NCBI GenBank assembly: GCA_977017575.1
Contig: CDRNVI010000054.1
Location: 434,001-498,000, forward strand
Source of the DNA: Paramoeba atlantica
Lineage: Eukaryota > Discosea
Direction: 5' to 3'
Length of the DNA stretch: 64,000 nucleotides
Both the position numbers and the translations under genes were made by a program. Shown here in pieces: positions 56,411-64,000 of the stretch. Positions within the stretch are counted from its first letter, which is position 1. Every line of letters begins with the position of its first letter. Below the pieces are notes generated by a model, which saw nothing but the letters and a program-made list of their open reading frames with translations, did no database searches and had not been told where the DNA came from.

Positions 56411-56962
56411 ATTAAGGTAATTAAAATTAAGGTACCAGAAATTAAGGTAATAATTATGTGTCACTAATTTTTCGGAAAATCTGTCGCAAACTTAATTTCT
56501 CTTTTAGTCGCTTCGTAAAAGGCAGTGGTTATTTTCAACTTAGAACCTATCAGCGTGCATTCAAAAATCATATAAGGTAGGCATGCTTAAAACTCTAGCT
56601 AACCATGGAAATGTGCTCTCATTATGTGAATGAGATCGCTACCTATTTGCTAAAAATTGCATTACTTAAATGCACACGTGCGCGAGATTAAAGGTGTGGT
56701 ATCTAATGTTCTAATTGCGAATTATGATTCTAGGCATGGACTTCAAATATTCTAACTCATCTAGTCAAAGGCGTTGTAGGTCCTTTCAAGTGAATTTTGT
56801 TCACTTGAACAATTTTGTTCACAGTTTCGAAAGATATCGACATCGGAAATATGGGCTATAAACATTAATTAAGGTACCAATAATTAAGGTACCAGAAATT
56901 AAGGTAATAATTTTGTGCCAAAAAAAAGTTACCTTAATTTATATTATTCTTAATTAATGTTT
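56411..56962. repeat. AATTAAGGTA repeats bounding a possible MITE
   Basis: The block GGTACCAGAAATTAAGGTAA with TAATT(A/T)TGTG is present at about 56431-56460 and 56889-56918. The right end adds the inverted form GTTACCTTAATT (about 56929). The 430 bases between hold no gene. An element with AATTAAGGTA subterminal repeats would explain it. Confidence 0.55.
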
Positions 56963-57067
56963 TCACGGTAGTCTTGCAGAGTTTGTCACGCAGCCTCTTA
57001 ATAATTGCATCCTTGGCATTGATTTTTTTCTCGAAAGACTTCAATTGTTTGTCACTTGGATCTGAAA

Positions 57068-57648
57068 TTAATTGTGGAACAGGTGCCTCCTTTTCAGGGG
57101 ATAATGCTTCTTTAAAGCATCAAGGTTGGTGTCGTCATCAGCTCCGCGCGATCCATCGGAGTTAAGACCCTTTATTTCCCCTGCCGCTTCTAAAAACTTT
57201 GCGTCTAACCCAGGCGACAATGGTATATTTCTTTGTAATCGGCCTGGTAAAAAAAGGAACGGGTGAGAGGGCCGAACATTGGACACTGATCGCGGGAAAG
57301 AGTTTAGGAGGAAGTGTTGCTGTTGGAAGAGGGGAAGGCGGCGTTTTTCGTTCCACTGATGAATCTCTAGAAGAAACACTAGAAGAGGCGCTACAAGGAG
57401 GTGAATCGCCAGAAGAATCAGAAGAGCTACAGTAGAAGTAGAGTAGGTAGAGGAATCTGATAAGGATGACAAGATGTCTTCCTCCGGGAACCAGATCCAA
57501 AAGAAGCGCAAGTGACATTTGATTCAAAATCAGATTCCATCGATTCAGAATAGTCTGATTCCATTTTATCTGATGGATGATAATCGGTATCGTCCCTTTC
57601 CGAAAGAATCGCCCCGCTTGATAGTTCTTCACTATCGCTACAACTCAT
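57068..57648 (-). pseudogene. Acidic N-terminal ORF of a decayed transposon (uncertain)
   Basis: An ATG-started frame reads MSCSDSEELSSGAILSERDD and further Ser/Asp/Glu-rich sequence, then continues only through frame changes (SSSDSSGDSPPCSASSSVSS in a second frame). It resembles the acidic start of the transposon gene at 17815. No transposase core follows before the next repeat block. Low confidence. Confidence 0.3.
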
Positions 57649-57780
57649 AGGCCGTTGATCGAATAAATAAAACCTGGAGGTCCTCTGAAATATCGAGAAA
57701 GTTTAAAATGTGTAACATTTCGTTACCTCGCTTGTTTTGCGACCGACCCCCTAGATCTCTGTCGCACTTTGACCCCCCCC

Positions 57781-57861
57781 CCAGTTATCTATCGCACCCC
57801 TACCCTACTTATACACTTGTATGTCACCTTTTCTCGAAAAGTAGCGATAGATAACTAGGGG
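57781..57861. repeat. Inverted repeat CCAGTTATCTATCGC / GCGATAGATAACTAGG
   Basis: The arms at 57781-57795 and 57844-57859 are flanked on the left by a C-run and on the right by a short G-run. CCCCTAGATCTCTGTCGC at about 57748 is a diverged third copy of the arm. Probably a mini-element end pair. Confidence 0.65.
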
Positions 57862-58466
57862 AGTACAGTGTATAGAAAACAGCAAAATATAGAAAAACCG
57901 TTTAGCGAGGAACAAAAGTGGCATATTATCATGCATACGCGAGTACGGTACTCAGCCAAATGAAGTACCTAGGGCCTTGAGTAGCCGATTACCATACTTG
58001 CGTACCGTACGCATGGTACTTGGTGTTACCCGTAACATAAAATATGAGGAATCAAACACCATCTGTGAGATGGCAGTGTCAGGGAAGATCGAGAAGTTTG
58101 TAGGTCCACGGGCAATGAACACTCCTGTGACCATTATGAAATGTCTCTTTGACACTTTTTATGTTGGTCATTGAAGTAATGAAAGATGAAAAGTGAATGC
58201 GCGCCGGCCCCTAAGTGAGTGAGAGAGGGCAACACAACGGAACTCGCGTGGGGTTCATGTAATGTAGAGTTCGTGCTGTAGGGGCTGCGCGATTTGGGAA
58301 CTACTGTATATTGGAGGGATAACAAGAAAATGGTTATACTAGTAGTTGGGGAAAAGTTATAACCCTGATGTTTGGTACATTTTATTCTATACACGTAGAA
58401 TATGTAGAGAATATGTATACACGTAGAATAGATGTAGAACTTGCAATATGTATGTTACACAGAGCG

Positions 58467-60276
58467 CTATGTTCCACCTTCATTGTCTGTAATGTCAACT
58501 GACTCATCCGTGTCACTTTCTTCATCACTTCCCGGTATCAGATATTCATGCTTCTCCTGGTTGGCGGGAATGAATATGACCCGGTTGGCCACAACTTGGA
58601 GCGGCGTGCGAGATTGCCTAGAATTATACATCTACGATAGAACTGAAAGCCAACTGTCATACTTGGATACCAGAGGTGGTGTCCAAATGAAGTGCATAGC
58701 AGCTCGAAATATAGACTATATTTATAGTGCTGTAGGACCTATAACACTATAATAGTAGGAAACATACTACAATAGTGTTAGTATGACACTATGATAGTAG
58801 GAAACATCTCGCTGCCTATTTCTAGCCACTAAGCATTTTCATCGTCGTGTATCTCTGGATTTCCATCGAAAGCCAAGACAAGATCCCCATTCCTCCCACT
58901 CTTGTTCTGAAATATTGAATTAAGGTTGAAGCGCTTTAGGTGTACCAGCATTTTCATCGTTTCAAGTTTCATTTCCAGTTCATGCCTGGCAAGCCGGAAG
59001 GGCATTTTGTTTTGCGGTTCACACGCATGCAACGTGACTACAGCAGCTAGCACATCAAGCTTCTTGTGGTCCATCAGACCATGCGAGTTCCTCTCGCCGA
59101 TTCCATATCACGTAGCTTCCGAAGATTGCACTTCGTATCATTTGTTGTAAACAAGATGATATTGCTTCTTCATCCCCGTCGAAGACTGCGCCGCGTTGAG
59201 ATGCCGTTGTGTTGGGCATTCCTCTTGCTCCAATCCTAATTTGTTCGCATCAGGAAAAAAATAGGTTGCAGTCCACACGGCCGTGCGTGCTGTAGAATGA
59301 AAGCAAGACGAAACCACACAACGTCCTTCCAGATATTCATGTGGTTTTTATTGAGACGGCGCATATGGTGTTGCATCACAATGTCAAGTCCATCAGGACC
59401 TTCACCAGAACAAGTGTGTTCATATAATTCCTCCAACGTTTGCGCAACTTGCGTCGCCATGGGCTTATTCATCATATCAGAAAATTTGCGGAGTGCAAGA
59501 TGAAGTACATTGCATTTGTCGAGAAATTCTCGGCTTTGCCATTTCAGGGCTTCCGAACCATGCTCCAGGAGAAGTTGGTAACATCAACGAACAGATGCGC
59601 TAACGTGACGTCGCTTGGCAATTTCAGTGAAAATGAACGTAGCCACGCAATCCAGACCAGTGTATAAAAAAGACAGAGACGTAAACTTGTCTCCACGCCA
59701 GCGCGTGACACCTCCAAGCTTTGGAGTTGACCCAGCTCTTCGTCCCCCTGCGTCACGGAGAGCGGAAACAATGATGGAGATGCCTTTCAATAAGACGTTA
59801 TGTTTATGTAGCCTCTGGGTTGTGGATTCAGGCACAAACAGGTGGCTTCTTTGAACCGCTGGCGAAAACGGATCGTTTGTGACCAGCATCGCTCTATGGG
59901 TTCATCTTCAAGCTGCCGCCACACTAGGGCGGAGCGTAGAGCCTCTAGCTTTGATGCCCGATAAAACCTTGAGAGGCATGCACAAAGAGCCAGGAAGGCT
60001 TCTCCGGTTACACACACCGTGAACTCCCAAGAGATGCTGAATTCTTGAAAATTCAAGAGACTGTCTTCGATCAGTTTCTGGGGCCACAGCAAATTGAGGG
60101 AGCTCTGAGTGCACATTTACTTGAATCAGTCTTTGTGTGTCAGCCTGTATGGCTTCATCACTTATACAGCGTCGTCTGGACCAGGCCATAGTAATTATGT
60201 TGTACATTGTATATTCAAGAGAATACATTAAATTTTCTGGAACTGTTCTTTTATTTTGAACCTCTTTGGAGCCCAC
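58467..60276 (-). pseudogene. hAT-type transposase, decayed full-length copy
   Basis: Successive frames on the minus strand give, in order: an N region (MGSKEVQNKRTVPENLMYSL ...), RYASKLEALRS-type and QLEDEPIERCWSQTIRFRQR sequence, and then GGVTRWRGDKFTSLSFLYTG (the hAT TRW segment). Next come ALKWQSREFLDKCNVLHLAL followed by MNKPMATQVAQTLEELYEHT (the hAT helical domain), and the dimerisation end FRAAMHFIWTPPLVSKYDSW, LSVLS, a TAG, then SRQSRTPLQVVAN with an acidic tail ending NEGGT. The DSWLSVLS...SRQ block matches 1-533. Several frame breaks, an in-frame TAG and a repeat inserted at about 58745-58810 show it is dead. Confidence 0.6.
58741..58812. repeat. Direct repeat of ACACTAT(A/G)ATAGTAGGAAACAT
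   Basis: Two close copies (about 58745 and 58788), with a partial inverted copy TACTACAATAGTGT between them. The patch interrupts the hAT reading frame just upstream of the dimerisation region. Confidence 0.7.
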
Positions 60277-60798
60277 TAGGCCGATATTACTTTCGCGACT
60301 TCGCGCATTGCCTATCTAAGTGATGTTGATTGGCTACTTTATGTAAGAGACTTTACTGTTTTGCAGAGCTGTATATGAACGAAAATATCATATCTACTGT
60401 ATATGAATGAGAACCTATATTGAGAAGTTCTCGCGTTATATTTGAGTCAAAGCAATTCTAATCAACATTTTCGGGGAAAAAAGTATTCATTTTTAATAAC
60501 GCCGATATTGTAAAAACGGATGGTGAGCCCACGTACTACGTTCTGAATTCTGTATTGTTAAAAGCAATTTAAGGCAGGATACTACGCATTAAACGCCCCT
60601 CATAATTCTTTTTAAGAGCGGATTAGTTTTTTCTCAAGCCCAATTATTCTGATCTGGATTTTCAACGTTTCGCAAAAAATTGAAAGCAGATCTTTGAAGA
60701 GATAAGCAACATAACTTTACGTGCCTGTAAACAATGGCCCCTACGTGTCTGTATCAATCGGTTGAAATCACTATATTAACTTTTATTGCGACCCCGAG
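60277..60798. other. Region between hAT copy and Gag-like gene, no gene seen
   Basis: AT-rich, without frames or repeats that I can assign. A retroelement pol gene would be expected downstream of the Gag-like frame but is not present. Confidence 0.4.
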
Positions 60799-61476
60799 CT
60801 ACTGCATCCGAAACTTGTTGTTCTGAACCACTGGGCCAGAACGACTACGCTTGTAGGCGCTGTTTTGCCCGTGCAAGAAGTCGCTTGGTACGATCTTCAC
60901 CTTGCAATCGCGGATTTCATGGCCTCTTTTTCCGCAGTGACGGCACGTACCGCGTGGAGCGCGTGGATAGTTCCACGCTTTGATGACTGAGGGGACTTTA
61001 CCGGGGATGGGTCGTTTGTAGGCGTTTCGTGCCACTGGGGTTTGAGGGGCTGAAGAAAATGTCCCAGCCGAAACCTTGTACACAGTGGACGCATTGCGGT
61101 TTACCACTGCCAACGCACGTTCGTACCCCACGAGAATGGCCACAATGGATTTATTGGTGGTTTCAGTATGGTTGTCGAGCATGAGGTGCTCGAGTGTCTC
61201 TACAGACACCGCAGCACCCTCATGCCGTAGGCGGTGCATGAGCAACACCGCCCCCATCTTACACAGGAGGGACCAAATGCCGAGTCGCATGCCCTCAGAA
61301 TTGATGCTTTCTATCGGGGCATCAGGAGGGGAGTCTGCCAAAAGCTTGGCGTAGTACACCATGTCAGGCCGGTTGCCTACCGACTCCTTCACTGCCTGCT
61401 TTACGTGTGGCGAGAGCCACGTTTCTGTACTGAAACCGGTGTCTAACTTAGGCACTGTTGTAGTTGGACATCGCAT
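60799..61476 (-). CDS. Gag-like protein with CCHC zinc knuckle, 3' frame
   Basis: The 225-codon frame has a predicted helical region (about 20-150, for example VKQAVKESVGNRPDMVYYAK, LGIWSLLCKMGAVLLMHRLR) and a basic C-terminal part containing CRHCGKRGHEIRDC. This is the retroviral-type zinc knuckle C-x2-C-x4-H-x4-C, at about residues 182-195. The pattern is typical of retrotransposon Gag nucleocapsid, where it packages RNA. It overlaps the upstream frame 61443-61913 by 34 bases in another phase, so one frameshift probably split a single Gag of about 370 residues. No protease, integrase or reverse transcriptase follows, so this may be a truncated retroelement or a captured gag gene. Confidence 0.6.
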   Translation of the reverse strand: MRCPTTTVPKLDTGFSTETWLSPHVKQAVKESVGNRPDMVYYAKLLADSPPDAPIESINSEGMRLGIWSLLCKMGAVLLMHRLRHEGAAVSVETLEHLMLDNHTETTNKSIVAILVGYERALAVVNRNASTVYKVSAGTFSSAPQTPVARNAYKRPIPGKVPSVIKAWNYPRAPRGTCRHCGKRGHEIRDCKVKIVPSDFLHGQNSAYKRSRSGPVVQNNKFRMQ

Positions 61477-61913
61477 CGAGGGTCTTCGCGCGTCCCAATA
61501 AGACTATAAAAGGCTTTTCGTAGGTCCTTATTGCTTTGGTCTCCGCGAGTGGGAATTTCTGTTTCTGCGACCGGGACAGCTTCAGAGTGTTCCAACTCTG
61601 CTGAAAGCGCGTAAAGCGCATCTCGCAAGCTGACGGATGAAAAGTCGCCGCGCACCATCGCAGCAAGAGTCCGTCGGACTATACGCGCTTCATTCACAGT
61701 ATTTCTCTTTTCCGTCATGACAGCATCACTCTCAAGGATAGGAGTCGTGGACTTCTTTTCTTGTACATACTGAATGGCTTTTGGAGGCATCCTAACTAAT
61801 TCTTCCCGAACAGTTACTCCCAATCGTTTTAAGGAGAAGAGCACTAGGAAAGCACACTTTGTGCTTTGTGTCGCGTAATTTTCAGGGGGGGACGAAAGTA
61901 ATGTGTCTGGCAT
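61443..61913 (-). CDS. Gag-like protein, 5' frame
   Basis: The 156-codon ATG-started frame includes MPPKAIQYVQEKKSTTPILE, a charged helix-like middle (RNTVNEARIVRRTLAAMVRG) and LRKAFYSLIGTREDPRCDVQ, then ends where the zinc-knuckle frame takes over. No domain is recognised in it alone. The overlap and continuing composition make it the N-terminal part of the same Gag-like product. An alternative start is the internal Met (MPPKAIQ). Confidence 0.45.
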   Translation of the reverse strand: MPDTLLSSPPENYATQSTKCAFLVLFSLKRLGVTVREELVRMPPKAIQYVQEKKSTTPILESDAVMTEKRNTVNEARIVRRTLAAMVRGDFSSVSLRDALYALSAELEHSEAVPVAETEIPTRGDQSNKDLRKAFYSLIGTREDPRCDVQLQQCLS

Positions 61914-62002
61914 AAAATTAATGATCAGGTAAGAAAGTATTGGCGTATACAGAGACGGTCTTCACAACTACGGCGCTTTCACAACTACGGCATTAAGATA
62001 AG

Positions 62003-62480
62003 TCATAAGAGAAGCGTGCTAGGGGACGAACAAGTGTCGGTCGAAATGTAAAGGAGAAAATGGCTGACGTGCTTTCGGCAAGAATTCCCACCACCGGGTT
62101 CTCGGTGCAAACAACGTCGCATCTGATCATTACCCCGGAGGTCAACCATGAACTGGTTCCCATGATCGGGACATTCGGGAAGGACCAAGAGACCGTGTGC
62201 CTTCATAGATTTCTCCGCATCTTTACGATATGGAATAGCGGCAATGCTTCGACAAAGTCTCACGGAGGCGTACCCCGGACACCCTCTACAAACAGGTCAA
62301 AGCTCAAGATTTCGCCACGTACGGCGAATCACATGTACAACGAATCACATGACGCTCATAATCATCCAGCTGTTGAGCTGCGTATTCGAAGGCCCCATGA
62401 AACCGCGCAATGAACCTTTCCAACCATTGATAAGACGAATTTTCGTCCTCGTAAGAAAAGCCTTGACACAGACAAAAAAA
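62003..62480 (-). pseudogene. Merlin-like N-terminal remnant
   Basis: Minus-strand frames read YQWLERFIARFHGAFEYAAQ, then (after a frame change) RLCRSIAAIPYRKDAEKSMK, AHGLLVLPECPDHGN and a MRRCLHRE segment. The order matches the Merlin copy at 36762-36400 (RRFMAFLETQ..., RYIPQGEAAEVWIKNHGLLS, EPQCKRHGG). The catalytic part is absent. The match is by eye and moderate. Confidence 0.45.
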
Positions 62481-62534
62481 TGTACTCGACCTCGCCGTGG
62501 GAGGTACCTTACTAGGGGTTTGCCTAAAAAGGAC

Positions 62535-62575
62535 CAAATCTTTCTTACTGGAGGGCTGCCTTACTGGGGGGTATA
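62535..62575. mobile_element. MITE-B terminal fragment
   Basis: GACCAAATCTTTCTTACTGG, then CTTACTGGGGGGTATACGAT, match the right end of the full element at 50406-50733. The remainder is missing or diverged. Confidence 0.6.
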
Positions 62576-63067
62576 CGATAGTCTTCGAATTCACCACAAG
62601 AGCCGTTAAAAAGAGGCGAACCATTATCCAACCCTCGTTTCGTACCTTGTCATCAGGGGGCGTCAGAAAAAAAGGATCCATTCTCACGACGTGTTGTCCA
62701 CTTGATAAACCGTGGATTCAACCATTGCGCTGCATTGAAAAAATTCCAGACATGCTCGCGGCGGGGGCGTGCTCGGTGACCTCGGTTATGGTTCTTCTGA
62801 AGTGATGGGCTCCGTTTGTAAGTATCCTTCGAGTTCATTCAATGCACTCGAAAAGCGAGTCACTGTTGGAAAGGCTAGTACATCGTAAGAATGAGAACGT
62901 CACAAATAGGTCCTCATTGCCTAAGGAAGCGATGCCGCTAAACCCATTGGGAATGAAATCATTCCATGTTTATGAAATTTATGAAAAGTTTTTTACAAAA
63001 AAAATGAACCTGCACCGTATACTGCCGGTGACCCTATATTTTAATCCACACAATTATCTTTACCTAC

Positions 63068-63727
63068 ATGACTTCTTTGCAAATTTTTAGCGCGTCCGAT
63101 GTCCCTGTGCGACTCGGAAGAGTCAGCGCTGCTTCTCTCCCTGAAGAGCAGCTACTGGATCGATTTCTTCAAAACATTACCTCAAAATCATACAAGTGGA
63201 TTTCGGATGTCCCGGTATGTGAGTGGCCTAGTGTAACATGTTGGGAAAACGGAAAAGTCGCTCAGCTCTCCCTCGCATGGAAAACACTGCGCGGCACGCC
63301 ACAATGGGAATATCTCCCCGCTACAATGGAGCAGCTATATCTGCACGAAAATGAGCTCTTTGGGCATATTCCACTCGCATATCTGCCTCGAACGCTCCGC
63401 ATGGCATATTTATCGCACAACCGGTTTTCCGGGGAACTGAACTTAGAAGATTTACCGCGTGATATGCGGAAAGTCCGAGCCTCGACCAACTGGCTTAGTG
63501 GAACACTAGACTTCAGCTACCTTCCACGGTCAATGGTACACTTCGTGATTGCAGAAAACAATTTTACCGAAATTCTGCATTTCGAAGATCTCCCCCGCAG
63601 TCTTGAGTTACTCTACCTACAAGAGAACAACGACCTTCAAGGCTTTTATCGGAAAAATGATCTACCGCCGGGTCTCCTTTCAGAATGTTCTTTTCAATTT
63701 GGTGGAACTGCTATACAGTTATATTGA
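63068..63727 (+). CDS. LRR-family protein (copy I)
   Basis: The 219-residue product starts MTSLQIFSASDVPVRLGRVS and continues SLPEEQLLDRFLQNITSKSY, then W44 and VCEWPSVTC (Cys51, Cys58). The first turn LRGTPQWEYLPATM leads into about five repeats (LPRTLRMAYLSHNRFSG, LPRDMRKVRASTNWLSG). The C-terminal cap is complete: NNDLQGFYRKNDLPPGLLSE ... GGTAIQLY. Copy H is its nearest relative by the start, first turn and cap. The frame has no breaks. The N terminus is only weakly hydrophobic, so secretion is uncertain. The region upstream (62800-63067) holds a small open frame without recognisable content. Confidence 0.82.
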   Translation: MTSLQIFSASDVPVRLGRVSAASLPEEQLLDRFLQNITSKSYKWISDVPVCEWPSVTCWENGKVAQLSLAWKTLRGTPQWEYLPATMEQLYLHENELFGHIPLAYLPRTLRMAYLSHNRFSGELNLEDLPRDMRKVRASTNWLSGTLDFSYLPRSMVHFVIAENNFTEILHFEDLPRSLELLYLQENNDLQGFYRKNDLPPGLLSECSFQFGGTAIQLY

Positions 63728-64000
63728 CGAGTGAGTTGTGTTTCTTTCATTATTCTTTTTTTAATATGGTAGGGTTGTTCATTACCGGGAAACACAATCG
63801 TTTTTGTCTTTTTTCTCATCGATTTACTTATTTTCGATTCATATCCATCTACTATTCACAAACACTTCTTTATACGTTAGTTATAAAATTTACTACTCAG
63901 AAACACATCCTGAATACGTTGGTTCAGGAAAAGTACAAGGAAAAGTACAAAAGGTGCACTTTTTTTCTATTTTTTTCTTTTATAAACTCTCTATGCGCAC
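63728..64000. other. Window end, no gene seen
   Basis: T-rich sequence with short repeats (AGGAAAAGTACAA twice, near 63930). No coding content. Confidence 0.4.

Overview
The window looks like nuclear DNA of a unicellular eukaryote. Seven long cellular genes (an Hsp110-type chaperone, a PP5-type TPR-phosphatase, ER alpha-glucosidase II, a TPM-domain membrane protein, the FACT subunit SSRP1/Pob3, RNA polymerase II subunit RPB2 and a possible Sec14-like protein), plus one unrecognised long ORF, run uninterrupted by introns. Every cellular gene, including a dispersed family of short leucine-rich-repeat (LRR) genes, lies on the + strand. One-strand, intron-free gene order with pyrimidine-rich leaders fits polycistronic transcription of the kinetoplastid/euglenozoan kind. 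That assignment is an inference: no spliced-leader, rRNA or tRNA gene was seen, and another intron-poor protist is possible.

Layout. 1-2.9 kb: hAT-type transposase debris, a LINE tail and two perfect hairpins. 2.9-8.6 kb: Hsp110, PP5 and the first LRR gene. 9-12.1 kb: an LRR pseudogene split by two transposons (TA and AACT target duplications). 12.7-16.3 kb: alpha-glucosidase II, with a Tc1/mariner-like element starting 6 bp after its stop. 18.2-31 kb: an LRR relic, three LRR genes plus one truncated copy, repeats, foldback elements, the 3' end of a CRE/R2-type LINE, and the TPM gene. 31.3-36.8 kb: an LRR gene, the 5' half of a decayed LINE and a Merlin/IS1595-type transposase. 37.5-41.8 kb: an unrecognised proline-rich gene and an LRR gene. 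43.4-49.1 kb: SSRP1 and RPB2. 49.6-55.6 kb: two LRR relics, an LRR gene, a possible Sec14-like gene and another LRR gene. 56-62.6 kb: a transposon graveyard on the minus strand (hAT, Gag-like CCHC protein, Merlin-like relic). 63-63.7 kb: the last LRR gene.

Two signals stand out. First, the LRR family: nine copies and at least four relics of one architecture (N-terminal cap with ACxWxGVxC, 23-residue repeats built on LPxxLxxLxLxxNxFxG, and a C-terminal LxGxxxxxxLPxG...TxI cap) sit between housekeeping genes and vary at the ends and cap cysteines. This suggests a birth-and-death family of secreted or surface proteins. Second, six of the long genes are C-rich in the coding strand of their 5' half and switch to G-rich in the 3' half, so the GC skew inverts inside the gene. 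I know of no standard explanation for that.
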